Assembly: GCA_964564435.1 (NCBI GenBank)
Contig: CAZMAT010000011.1
Location: forward strand, 1 to 64,000
DNA length: 64,000 nt
Direction: 5' to 3'
Source: Fermentibacter sp964564435
GTDB taxonomy: Bacteria > Fermentibacterota > Fermentibacteria > Fermentibacterales > Fermentibacteraceae
Shown in pieces: positions 1-8,197 of this stretch. Below the pieces are notes generated by a model, which had not been told where the DNA came from, made no database searches, and saw nothing but the letters and a program-made list of their open reading frames with translations. A program made the position numbers and the translations under genes. Each line of letters opens with the position of its first letter. Positions within the stretch are counted from its first letter, which is position 1.

Positions 1-2
1 GC

Positions 3-2879
3 GGGTTCAGCGCTTCGACCCCCTTCGGGAACCTGTACTTCGAGGGCACTCTCGAAGGTGAGACCTCGGAGCTGGCCGTGGAGTTCTCCGGGGCCGCCGC
101 CTACGACGAGCCGGAGATCCCCCTCGACCTCGAGCTGGATTTCGAGGGGACCATCGGCGGGACTCTGAGGACCCCCGTGCTCGAGACACTGCTGCGGAAC
201 GGGCGGGCCGAGGCGTTCGGGCATCCCGTGGACTTCTCCGTGGACACCCTGATAGTCGCCGTGGATTCGATGACCCTCGACTCAGTCTCGCTCGAGGGGC
301 TGGAGCTGGCCGGGGAGGGGCTCAGGATCTCGGCCGGGTGCGCCTATGCCTTCGCAAGCGGCGAATGGCACGCGTCCGCCACCACCGCCATGGACGGGTT
401 CGACCCGTCGGCTCTGACCGCCTCCGCCCCTCCGGCGGACCTGAACGGCACCCTGACCGCGGATCTCCGGGGGACGCAGGCGGGGCCCCGGTCGGGCTCG
501 GCCTCGGTCAGCCTCGCAGGGTCGGTGTTCCAGGGCATCCCGATCTCGGTCCTGGATGCCTCCGCAACCCTCGAGCCCGGCAGGTGGACCCTCTCCGCCC
601 AGGGAGCGAGCCCAGGGATCACCGCGATGGTCGACGCCTCGGGTTCTTCCGGCATGGATCTCGTCCCCTCGACGTATTCGGGAAGGCTGGGCGTCGCGGT
701 CGAGGATGCCTCCTCGATCCCGGGCGTCACTCTGCCAGAGAGCCTCTCGGTCCTGAACGCCTCCGGGAACCTCTCCTTCGCGGGGAACAGGTCGTCCGTC
801 TCCGTCGAGGGTTCGGTGGCAGTCGGCGAGATCGGCATCGGCGGGGGCGTGACGGCCGTGGGATCGTCGATCGAGGGCTCCGTCCAGATCGCTGATTTTC
901 CCAGGGGCGTCCTGGTGCTTGCAGTCGACTCGCTGGTCACGCCGCTCGACACCTTCGGGGTGGATGCCTCGCTCGCGTTCGGAGACGGTGAATACACGCT
1001 ATCGGAGCTGGAGGCGGTCTCTCGCGGCGGGATCACGGTCACCGCCGGCGCTTCCTACAGGGAGGGCGACCCCGCCCTGCTGATCGTCGAGGGTCTGCGC
1101 GTGGGCAGCTCGAAGCAGAGGATCATCCAGGACGGCGCCATCCTCTGCATCCTCGACTCCTCCTCCGTCGCCGTCGACACTGCCTGGGTCAGGACTCCTC
1201 ACGGGACGCTCGCGCTCGAGGGGCAGGCGGCCGGCACGACCTCGGACTTCTCGCTCTCGGGACGTCACATCGACCTGTCACAGCTCGGCGGGCTCCTCCA
1301 CCTCGGAACGGGGGTGTCGGGCACCGGGCAGTTCGACGTGACTGCGAACACGGTCGACGGAGTGAGCACGGCCTCGCTCGAAGGCAGGATAACCGGGCCG
1401 TCATACGGGGCCTACCAGGCCGACAGCATCACGCTCGACATCGACCTGGCCGGAGGCGACCTGACGGTGAACCGGATATCCTCATGGGACGACGGCGTGG
1501 CCTCGACCCTCAACGCGTATGTCGAGGACGTCGCGACGGCCGACGGCTACTCGCTCGAGCCCGGCAACATCGTGAGAGCCGAGCTCATGCTCAACCGACT
1601 GGGCGACTGGGTCTTCTACGCGCTGCCCATCCCCCTGCGCACGAGGGGGGCCGACATCTCGGCGCGTCTCGAGTACATGCGCGACGCCCCGGCCGGCAGG
1701 AGGATCACGGTCGAGGCGGTCGCCTCGATCGAGAGACTCTTCATCACGAGCCTCAACATGTGCCTTTCCAACGTGGTGATGCACCTGCAGCCCGACTCGT
1801 CGGAATTCGGCACGAGGCTGACCCTGTCCTCGGCCGACAGCTCGAGAGGGACCATCATGGCCACCCTCCTGCTCGACATCGACCAGGATTCCCTGCCGGC
1901 CATCAATCTCGACGCGTTCGACTTCAGGGCCGACTTCGACGCATTCAGGGCCTCGGTAGGAGGCTTCGCCAACGTCATGTTCTCGGGCTACCTCGAGGCG
2001 GAGGGCGCGGACCCCGCCCTGGTGAGGCCGGAGGTGACGGGCAAGATCCAGATAATCGAGGGCATCATCGGGATGCTCGGGGATGCCGCGGCGGGGGAGG
2101 CGTCGCAGCCTCAGCCGCTCCCGGTGGACCTCCACATCTCGATCCGCGGGGAGAGGGACCTCTGGTTCCGCAACTCCCTGGCGGACATCGAGATGATCCT
2201 CGACCTCACCGTGTCCACGCAGCAGGGCTACCCGACCGTCTCGGGCACGCTGACGTCCTCGAGGGGCAAGGTTCACCTGCTCCAGAAGGACTTCGACATC
2301 ACCGAGGGCGCGGTGGAGTTCCTGCCCGGCTACCCGATGGAGCAGAGGATCGACATAACCGCCGTGACCGTCGTGAGGGGCGCGATCGACAGGGCATCCT
2401 ACACCATCACCGTGGCCATAAAGGGCTCGCCGACCGATCCGCTCATAACCCTCTCCGGGGAGGGCCCTGCCGGCAACCTCACGCAGGAGGACATCCTCGC
2501 CCTCCTGGCTGTGGGGATCACCTACGGGGAGCTGCAGCAGATGGATTCGGGGGCACTGCAGACCCAGCTCAGCGGGGCGGCGCAGAACTACGTCGGCCAG
2601 CTCCTCGCCCGCAGCCTGCGCGAGGGCGTCGGCCTCGACCAGCTCGAGCTGACCCCCGACCTGCTGGCCGACTCAACGAGCCTGACGCTCAACATCGGCA
2701 AGTACGTGCTACCCGACCTGTTCGTGGCGTTCGAGGGCGACATCTTCTCGTCGGAGCCCGGTACGATCAGCGCCCAGTACTACATCAGGCCCGACCTCTA
2801 CCTCGTGGGCAGCACCAAGTCCACGCTGCACGGCGAACAGGAGCCCTCCATGGAGCTCCACTACACTCTCAGATACTAG
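3..2879 (+). CDS. tamB: TamB-like translocation/assembly protein, 5' truncated
   Basis: The frame is open from the left edge of the window, so the gene starts outside it and 958 residues are visible. The visible part is a long beta-rich repeat region of alternating short hydrophobic strands with many Ser, Gly and Asp residues. It ends in a segment typical of the TamB (DUF490) C-terminal domain: ALLAVGITYGEL, then LDQLEL, then a barrel-like stretch with NIGKYVLPDLFVAFEGD and YYIRPDLYLVG. Proteins of this family are anchored in the inner membrane and span the periplasm, working with Omp85-type barrels on outer-membrane protein insertion or lipid transport. A GTG at 78 could be read as a start, but the upstream frame is equally coding-like and there is no ribosome-binding site, so truncation is preferred. 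The stop overlaps the stop of the convergent gene by 4 bp. Confidence 0.85.
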   Translation, partial: GFSASTPFGNLYFEGTLEGETSELAVEFSGAAAYDEPEIPLDLELDFEGTIGGTLRTPVLETLLRNGRAEAFGHPVDFSVDTLIVAVDSMTLDSVSLEGLELAGEGLRISAGCAYAFASGEWHASATTAMDGFDPSALTASAPPADLNGTLTADLRGTQAGPRSGSASVSLAGSVFQGIPISVLDASATLEPGRWTLSAQGASPGITAMVDASGSSGMDLVPSTYSGRLGVAVEDASSIPGVTLPESLSVLNASGNLSFAGNRSSVSVEGSVAVGEIGIGGGVTAVGSSIEGSVQIADFPRGVLVLAVDSLVTPLDTFGVDASLAFGDGEYTLSELEAVSRGGITVTAGASYREGDPALLIVEGLRVGSSKQRIIQDGAILCILDSSSVAVDTAWVRTPHGTLALEGQAAGTTSDFSLSGRHIDLSQLGGLLHLGTGVSGTGQFDVTANTVDGVSTASLEGRITGPSYGAYQADSITLDIDLAGGDLTVNRISSWDDGVASTLNAYVEDVATADGYSLEPGNIVRAELMLNRLGDWVFYALPIPLRTRGADISARLEYMRDAPAGRRITVEAVASIERLFITSLNMCLSNVVMHLQPDSSEFGTRLTLSSADSSRGTIMATLLLDIDQDSLPAINLDAFDFRADFDAFRASVGGFANVMFSGYLEAEGADPALVRPEVTGKIQIIEGIIGMLGDAAAGEASQPQPLPVDLHISIRGERDLWFRNSLADIEMILDLTVSTQQGYPTVSGTLTSSRGKVHLLQKDFDITEGAVEFLPGYPMEQRIDITAVTVVRGAIDRASYTITVAIKGSPTDPLITLSGEGPAGNLTQEDILALLAVGITYGELQQMDSGALQTQLSGAAQNYVGQLLARSLREGVGLDQLELTPDLLADSTSLTLNIGKYVLPDLFVAFEGDIFSSEPGTISAQYYIRPDLYLVGSTKSTLHGEQEPSMELHYTLRY

Positions 2880-3889
2880 CAGTCTCCAACAGTCTGCGGC
2901 GTGGGTGCGCGGTTCCGGCGCAGACCCCTCATGCCGAGGGCGTACATCAGGGTCCCGGCGGCCAGCGGCAGGATCCCTGCGATCACCCCGCCGATGGCGG
3001 TGGAGGCCGGATCGTCCACCTGGCCCGTGGCGAACGCAATCAGCAGGCCGGCCGTCATCAGCCCGCCGCCTATCCCCACGAGGGCACCGATGATCACGAG
3101 AAGCCAGGAGCCGACGGGCGATCCCCTCATCGAGCCGCGGTAGAGCGTCCTCGTAACAGGTTCCGCGGCGGGGACCTCTCCGGACGGAACCCGGTCCTTC
3201 TGCCCCCTCCTGGTCCGGGCCACCGTCCTCGCGACGACGACCCACCCGGCAACGCTCACGGCGAGCAGGAGCAGGAACATCAGTGCCTGGGTGCCGGGGG
3301 AGGAGTAGGCCTTGTCGCCCTGGAACGCCAGCATGACCGGGAAATCGTAGAGGCCGTGGAAGAGCACCGCCAGGGCGAGGCCCGCCAGCGACCACCGCGC
3401 CTTCCTGCCCGTCAGCACGCCCTTTCCCGCGAAGAAGCCCAGCATCGCCCCCCACGAGGCATGCCCGGGCACCGAGAGCAGCCCCCTCATGACGGCGACC
3501 CCGAGGCCGCCTTCGACGACATAGAGCACGTTTTCGAGGGTTGCGAAGCCCAGAGCCGAGGCCACCCCGTACTGGATGCCGTCCATCGGTTCGTCGAAGG
3601 AGGACCTCCTGAACGAATACCCCCGCAGGACCAGCAGTTTGAGCGACTCCTCGACCAGGGCCGCGGTGACGAAGGCTTCGAGGAGAGACCTTGCCGGGTT
3701 CCCCAGGGGGGCGAACACGGAACTCGTCAGGGATTCCAGGGCAACTGCGGGGATGGTCGCGAGCACCCCGAGGCCGAACGTCCGGAAGAGCATCCTGGGC
3801 GGCTCGGGGAAGAGATCGGACCGGTAGAAGAACCACATCAGGAGGGCCGTCGGCAGGAGCGAGGCGAGGATGGTGAGGACCAGCGTCAT
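2876..3889 (-). CDS. prsW: PrsW-like glutamic-type intramembrane protease
   Basis: A 337-residue polytopic membrane protein. It begins with a hydrophobic helix and then shows the conserved PrsW elements in order: the EE pair in VEESLKLLVL, a Glu in FATLENVLYVV, a His in PGHASWGAMLG and HGLYD. PrsW proteases cleave membrane-bound substrates such as anti-sigma factors, and the family is related to CPBP/Rce1 proteins. The ATG at 3889 follows a GGGAG and leads straight into the first helix. The frame stays open well upstream but there it only shadows the divergent mpg gene. The C-terminus adds two more helices and a basic tail. The local substrate is unknown, since no sigma/anti-sigma pair lies nearby. 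Confidence 0.8.
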   Translation of the reverse strand: MTLVLTILASLLPTALLMWFFYRSDLFPEPPRMLFRTFGLGVLATIPAVALESLTSSVFAPLGNPARSLLEAFVTAALVEESLKLLVLRGYSFRRSSFDEPMDGIQYGVASALGFATLENVLYVVEGGLGVAVMRGLLSVPGHASWGAMLGFFAGKGVLTGRKARWSLAGLALAVLFHGLYDFPVMLAFQGDKAYSSPGTQALMFLLLLAVSVAGWVVVARTVARTRRGQKDRVPSGEVPAAEPVTRTLYRGSMRGSPVGSWLLVIIGALVGIGGGLMTAGLLIAFATGQVDDPASTAIGGVIAGILPLAAGTLMYALGMRGLRRNRAPTPQTVGDC

Positions 3890-3952
3890 GTCTCCCGCTC
3901 CCGTCGGTTGCCGGCCGGTGCAGCCCGGCCCAGGCGGGGATATACTCCCGGC

Positions 3953-4585
3953 ATGACCGCAAGCGTGATGGAAGCGCGCCCGGAAGGCGCAGGCGGATGG
4001 CTCGGGCCCCCCCGGGGGTTCTTCCTGCGCCCCTCGACTGAACTCGCACCGGCCATGCTCGGCTGCCTGCTCCTCACAGACCGCGCCGGCGGGCGGACTT
4101 CGGGTGTGATCGTCGAGACCGAGGCCTACACCATGGACGATCCCGCCAGCCATTCCTACCGCGGGCCCACCCGGAGGAACCGCTCGATGTTCGCGCCGGG
4201 CGGCACCGCCTACGTCTACTCGATCTACGGCCTGCACGTCTGCTTCAACGTGGCCGCCGGGCCGGCCGGGTGCGGGGAGGCCGTGCTGGTGAGGGCGCTC
4301 GAGCCCGTCGACGGGCTCGCGGAGATGCAGCGACGGAGGGGGCTGCCCGGTGCGCGGCCTGCGAGCGGCCCGGCTCTGCTCTGCCGGGCGCTCGGGATAA
4401 CCATGGATGACGACGGCGCAGATCTCTCGCTCACCACCGGCCCGGGGCCCGCCCTGCTCGTTCCAGCGGACATGCCGGGAGGGAGCGTGGGCATCTCGCC
4501 CAGGATCGGCATCACGAGGGCCGCGGACTGGCCGCGGCGGTTCTATCTCTCCGGCAACCTCTTCCTCTCGAGGCGGTCCCCGTAG
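3953..4585 (+). CDS. mpg: DNA-3-methyladenine glycosylase (AAG/Mpg family)
   Basis: A 210-residue enzyme of the alkyladenine DNA glycosylase family, which excises 3-methyladenine, hypoxanthine and related bases. The family core is intact: ELAPAMLGCLL, then VETEAYTMDDPASHSYRG with the catalytic Glu, then RNRSMFAPGG and AYVYSIYGLHVCFNV. The length is normal for bacterial members. The ATG at 3953 lies only 7 nt after a TATACT hexamer at 3941-3946, so the transcript may be nearly leaderless, and no clear ribosome-binding site is seen. The gene is divergent from prsW with 63 bp between the starts. The frame is open far upstream, but that part is a shadow of tamB. Confidence 0.88.
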   Translation: MTASVMEARPEGAGGWLGPPRGFFLRPSTELAPAMLGCLLLTDRAGGRTSGVIVETEAYTMDDPASHSYRGPTRRNRSMFAPGGTAYVYSIYGLHVCFNVAAGPAGCGEAVLVRALEPVDGLAEMQRRRGLPGARPASGPALLCRALGITMDDDGADLSLTTGPGPALLVPADMPGGSVGISPRIGITRAADWPRRFYLSGNLFLSRRSP

Positions 4586-4656
4586 AGCCCGGCGTACCTA
4601 CTCACGGTCTCCGGGGTGAAGTCGATGAGCCTGTTCCAGACGTAGCCGTAGTGCAG
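4543..4656 (-). pseudogene. possible C-terminal remnant of a lost gene
   Basis: On the minus strand a frame of 37 codons ends in TAG at 4545-4543. It reads like a real protein end, with HYGYVWNRLIDFTPETVSRY and then AGLYGDR, and nearly every codon has G or C in the third position. Towards its 5' side it runs into the long GC palindrome at 4658-4684 and shows no start codon or ribosome-binding site. It overlaps the 3' end of mpg by 43 bp. I do not recognise the family. It could be the tail of a deleted gene or a chance open frame. Confidence 0.3.
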
Positions 4657-4657
4657 A

Positions 4658-4684
4658 AGGGGCCGGGCCCGGGGCCCGGCCCCT
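4658..4684. terminator. GC-rich hairpin between convergent genes
   Basis: A perfect 13-bp inverted repeat (AGGGGCCGGGCCC and its complement) around one central base. It sits between mpg on the plus strand and the DUF4097 gene on the minus strand, where a bidirectional terminator would be expected. No T-run follows on either side, so it is a hairpin-type stop at best. Confidence 0.45.
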
Positions 4685-4699
4685 CTGAAGATGCGGTCG

Positions 4700-5497
4700 C
4701 TACTCGCCCGGTGAAGAGACAGTGATGTTCCCGTTCGAGGAGGAGAGTTCCACGTGCGGGCCCCCGCCGCCCATCACGGCCGATCCCTCCGAGTCGTCGA
4801 TCCTGACCTCGCTGAAGCCGGGTCCCTCCACCGAGACCGATCCGTTCGAGGTGTCCATCGTGAACTCCGCGAAGGCGCCCGGGGCGAGGCCGGCGACGAT
4901 GTCGCCGTTGGACGTGTCGAGCACGGCGCCGTCGGCGAAGGATGCCGGGGAGGCCGTGATGTCGCCGTTGGACGTGTCGATGCCCAGGACCACCAGGTCC
5001 CTGCCGCCGGCGGTGACGTCGCCGTTCGAGGTGTCGATCCTCACCCTTCCGGCGAAGCCCGACACTGTCACGTCGCCGTTGGATGTCTCGAGCACGGGGC
5101 TGCCCGTGCCGCCAGCGACCTCGATCCTGCCGTTGCTCGTTGCGATCGAGCCCAGCGAAACGCACACGGGCACCTCGATCTCGAAGGACACGCCCGCATC
5201 GTTGAGCACGCCGGGTCTCGACGCCGTGAGCGAAGTGGCCAGGCCGGGCACGAAGGCTGTCTCTATCCGGGCGGCGTCGGCGGCGCCCAGGCTCGAGCTG
5301 ATCGTGGCTGTCGCCCTTATGCTGTCGCCTTCGACGACCCTGATCACCACGTCGCCGTTGAAGGAGGAGACCGAGAGCACCTGCCCCTCCATCGCAGGCC
5401 ATGCGAGATGCCGAGTCTCGATGATCCCGGCGCGGCCGCATCCCGAGAGGAGCCCTGCAACCGAGGCGAGGACACCCATTGCCATTCTTCCGTCCAT
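4700..5497 (-). CDS. DUF4097-type beta-repeat lipoprotein
   Basis: A 265-residue exported protein. The N-terminus has a signal peptide with a lipobox-like LLSGC, so it is probably a lipoprotein. The rest is a right-handed beta repeat in which the motif DTSNGDV or DTSNGDI recurs about every 20-25 residues (also ETSNGDV, DTSNGSV, SSSNGNI), the hallmark of DUF4097/adhesin-like beta-strand repeat proteins. The function of the family is not established. The start is the ATG at 5497, eight bases after GGAGG; upstream ATGs lie too close to, or before, that site. It is the last gene of the minus-strand block, 60 bp after the Wzi-like gene. Confidence 0.75.
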   Translation of the reverse strand: MDGRMAMGVLASVAGLLSGCGRAGIIETRHLAWPAMEGQVLSVSSFNGDVVIRVVEGDSIRATATISSSLGAADAARIETAFVPGLATSLTASRPGVLNDAGVSFEIEVPVCVSLGSIATSNGRIEVAGGTGSPVLETSNGDVTVSGFAGRVRIDTSNGDVTAGGRDLVVLGIDTSNGDITASPASFADGAVLDTSNGDIVAGLAPGAFAEFTMDTSNGSVSVEGPGFSEVRIDDSEGSAVMGGGGPHVELSSSNGNITVSSPGE

Positions 5498-5557
5498 CCG
5501 CATCACCTCCGAGGTTCCACCGCCCATAACGACGCGCGGCGGCGGCGGGGCGTTACA

Positions 5558-6955
5558 CTAGAGCCCGAATCTCGCGACGGCCTCGATGCCGGCCTCGGTC
5601 TCCTCCCCGTCCGCGCCGCGTGAGTGCCCGAGGTTCCTGATCCATCTCCTGGCTGCGGTGGCATGAGCCTCCAGGCCGTATCCGAGGTATACGGACGCAT
5701 CCAGCTCCACACCCGTGGAGTGCTCCACGACGCCCGAGGGGAAGGCGTCGTCGGAGAACAGCGAGTCGGGATAGCCTTCGTAGACCGTCCCCTCGCCGTG
5801 GCGGGCGTGTTCGATCCTCAAACCCGCGGTGACGGGCCAGAACTCCGCCGTTGAGACGCCGAGGGTGATCCTGTCGCAGTCGGGGCCCAGGGCCGAACCG
5901 ATGATGTCGCCGTCGTGGAGGTAGAAGTTCCTGGAGTGCTTCTGGCTGTAGACGAAGCGGTCTATCCTGGTGTACTCGGCCGTGACGGCCGTGGCGCCGG
6001 CAAGGGCGCCCGCCCCGGCGGTCCAGCCCAGCCTGCTCGGCCTGCCCCACTCGGTCTGGTACTGGAGGTCGTCGACGAGGATCTCGCCGTAGAGCTCGAG
6101 GCCGCGGAACGGCCGGACGGATGCGTCGGCCGCGAGCATCGCGTTGTCGTCGTCACGCTCGTTCCACTGCACCGGGTACCAGGGGATCGCCGGGTTCATG
6201 TAGGCCAGCTCGAGCCCCTCGCTCGCGAAGAGTATCGCTTCCGAGAAGCCGAACCCCAGCCACTGGTACGGAGAGACGTCGAGCCTGTGGGCGGAGAGGT
6301 AGGTGCCCGAGTCGCTGTCGAGGGTGGACGTGAAACTCGTGAACGCCAGCCAGGGCGCCGGGTCCCACGCCAGCCTCAGCATGTCCATGGGCGGTGAATT
6401 GTCGGAGACGAGCAGGTTCGTGTAGCGGCAGGGACCCCAGACCTGGGGGATCCTGCCCAGGGAGGCCTCGAACGAGCCTCCGCGCCAGGCCGCGAAGCCC
6501 CAGTCGACGTAGAGGTGCCTGCCCTGCTCGGCCCCTTCGTGGAAGGGAGTGAACCCGCCGGGCCGCCTTTCGTCGGAGGAGGCCCAGACCGAGAGCCTCT
6601 CGCGGAGGTGCAGTCCATCGACGGGCTCGAGGAAGGCATCCAGGCTCAGCCCCGCCCTGGTCTCCAGGGATGTCGAATCCTCGGCCTCCAGAGCGGCGAG
6701 CATGACCGCCCCCGCCCTCCCGAGGCCGTCCACCTCTCTGACTTCGGGCTTCAGGATCGACCGGAGCCTCTCCACCAGGCCTTCCGGCAGCCCGTCCGCC
6801 TCTCCGAAAGGAAGATCGCCGGGGAACACCGCCGGCCTGACGACGGGGTCGGATGCGCGGCTCGCGAGGACCCACCCTGCAAGAGGGTGCCCGGAGGGGA
6901 CCCATCCTTCGCCGAGGAACCCGGAAAGGACCACCAGAAGAGCAATGCCGGCCAT
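5558..6955 (-). CDS. Wzi/capsule-assembly-like outer-membrane beta-barrel
   Basis: A 465-residue protein with a hydrophobic N-terminus acting as signal peptide, followed by alternating amphipathic strands with many Trp, Tyr and Phe residues. Stretches such as GRIPQVWGPCRYTNLLVSDN and MNPAIPWYPVQWNERDDDN resemble the Capsule_assembly_Wzi family, in which a barrel holds surface polysaccharide at the outer membrane. The terminal residues RFGL end in an aromatic and hydrophobic pair as expected for barrels. It starts 3 nt after the stop of rlmD and is probably co-translated with it. No capsule synthesis genes are in the window, so the polysaccharide role is inferred only from family resemblance. 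Confidence 0.6.
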   Translation of the reverse strand: MAGIALLVVLSGFLGEGWVPSGHPLAGWVLASRASDPVVRPAVFPGDLPFGEADGLPEGLVERLRSILKPEVREVDGLGRAGAVMLAALEAEDSTSLETRAGLSLDAFLEPVDGLHLRERLSVWASSDERRPGGFTPFHEGAEQGRHLYVDWGFAAWRGGSFEASLGRIPQVWGPCRYTNLLVSDNSPPMDMLRLAWDPAPWLAFTSFTSTLDSDSGTYLSAHRLDVSPYQWLGFGFSEAILFASEGLELAYMNPAIPWYPVQWNERDDDNAMLAADASVRPFRGLELYGEILVDDLQYQTEWGRPSRLGWTAGAGALAGATAVTAEYTRIDRFVYSQKHSRNFYLHDGDIIGSALGPDCDRITLGVSTAEFWPVTAGLRIEHARHGEGTVYEGYPDSLFSDDAFPSGVVEHSTGVELDASVYLGYGLEAHATAARRWIRNLGHSRGADGEETEAGIEAVARFGL

Positions 6956-6958
6956 GTT

Positions 6959-8197
6959 CTATTCCCTCGCCTCCCTGGGCTTCCTCTCGAGGAAGCAGAC
7001 TGTCTCGACATGGTCCGTGTGGGGGAACAGGTCGAAGGGGGTGACCCGAGTGACACTGTACGATCCCGACAGGGCACGGAGGTCCCTGGCGAGCGTGAAG
7101 GGATTGCAGCTCACCATGACGATCATCCCGGCCTCCAGCCCGGCGAGTTCGCCCGCTTCGCGGGCGCCCATCCCCGCCCTCGGCGGATCGGCTATCACCG
7201 CGTCGAACCCGCCACGCCGCCCGGCATCCGACAGGAAGGCGCCGGCGTCTTCCAGAAGCGCCTCGAAGGCGCCGGCCGGGCCGAGATCGGCGGCGCTCGC
7301 CCGGGAGGCCTCGATGGACTCGGGGGACGAATCTACGCAGAGAGCCTTCGCTCCCCTCGCCGCGAGCGGGATCGAGAAGGTCCCCGCTCCGCCGTAGAGG
7401 TCGAGGACGCTCAGCCCCCCGCATTCGCCCAGGGAGTCCGCGATGAACGAAGACATCCCGGAGGCGGCTATCGTGTTGACCTGGAAGAAGCCCCCAACCG
7501 GCACCCGCAGGGCCACGCCCGCGATCTCCTCGCGGAGCGGCTCCGCATCGCCCCGGCCCTCCCAGCCCCTGCGGCCCCTGCGCCATGCCGCCGTGCCGGG
7601 AGGCAGCCCGGGGAGCGGAGGCGCCTCCCCGTCGAGCTCGACTGCTGTACGCCCGTCGAGGAAGCTCGCCTTCACGGCGATCCTGCAGGGTCCCGCACCC
7701 GCGTTCCCCGAGAGCGCCCGCGCGATCTCCCTGCCCCTGCCGTGCAGCAGGGGGCAGTCACCGGCTGCCAGGGTATCCCCCCTGCGCCTGTGCAGGCACA
7801 GGAATCCGCGCTCGACCTCGAAGGTCACGCGGTTCCTGTAGCCCCTTGTCTCGACCGAGGGCCTGACCGTCTCGACTCCGGGGTGGGCTATCCGCGCCCT
7901 GGACAGGGCAGAGGAGACCCATTCCCTCTTCCACACCAGCTGCTCGTCATAGCGCAGGTGCTGCAGTGAACAGCCCCCGCACTCCCCCGAGAGCGGGCAG
8001 AACGGCTCCACCCTGCCGGGCGATGGTGACAGGATCTCGACGAGTGAAGCCTCGCGCCACGATCCGCGTGACGGGCCCGGTTCGCAGAGCACCCTCTCCC
8101 CGGGCAGGGCGCCCGGTATGAAGGTCACCAGGCTCCCTGCGGGCTTCGCTACGCCGCCCACGCTGTTCCCCAGAGACTCTACGAGCAGCTCCTCCAA
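6959..8197 (-). CDS. rlmD: 23S rRNA uracil-C5 methyltransferase, RlmD/TrmA family
   Basis: A 412-residue class of SAM-dependent RNA uridine C5-methyltransferase. The order is a TRAM-like N-terminal domain (about 1-60), an iron-sulfur cluster motif CPLSGECGGCSLQHL near residue 70, the SAM-binding VLDLYGGAGTFS, the DPPRAGM motif and the catalytic SCNP with Cys364. The HVETV motif near the end supplies the general base Glu. Substrate choice within the family (U747, U1939 or tRNA U54) cannot be settled from sequence alone; the cluster motif favours RlmC/RlmD over TrmA. The start is TTG at 8197, directly abutting the TGA of tgt with GGAG eight bases upstream, so translation is coupled. Confidence 0.88.
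   Translation of the reverse strand: MEELLVESLGNSVGGVAKPAGSLVTFIPGALPGERVLCEPGPSRGSWREASLVEILSPSPGRVEPFCPLSGECGGCSLQHLRYDEQLVWKREWVSSALSRARIAHPGVETVRPSVETRGYRNRVTFEVERGFLCLHRRRGDTLAAGDCPLLHGRGREIARALSGNAGAGPCRIAVKASFLDGRTAVELDGEAPPLPGLPPGTAAWRRGRRGWEGRGDAEPLREEIAGVALRVPVGGFFQVNTIAASGMSSFIADSLGECGGLSVLDLYGGAGTFSIPLAARGAKALCVDSSPESIEASRASAADLGPAGAFEALLEDAGAFLSDAGRRGGFDAVIADPPRAGMGAREAGELAGLEAGMIVMVSCNPFTLARDLRALSGSYSVTRVTPFDLFPHTDHVETVCFLERKPREARE

Noticed and set aside
1484..3952. Long plus-strand open frame running into mpg
   Set aside because: Through tamB it is a basic, Gly/Arg-rich shadow in another frame. Only the part from ATG 3953 matches a protein family.
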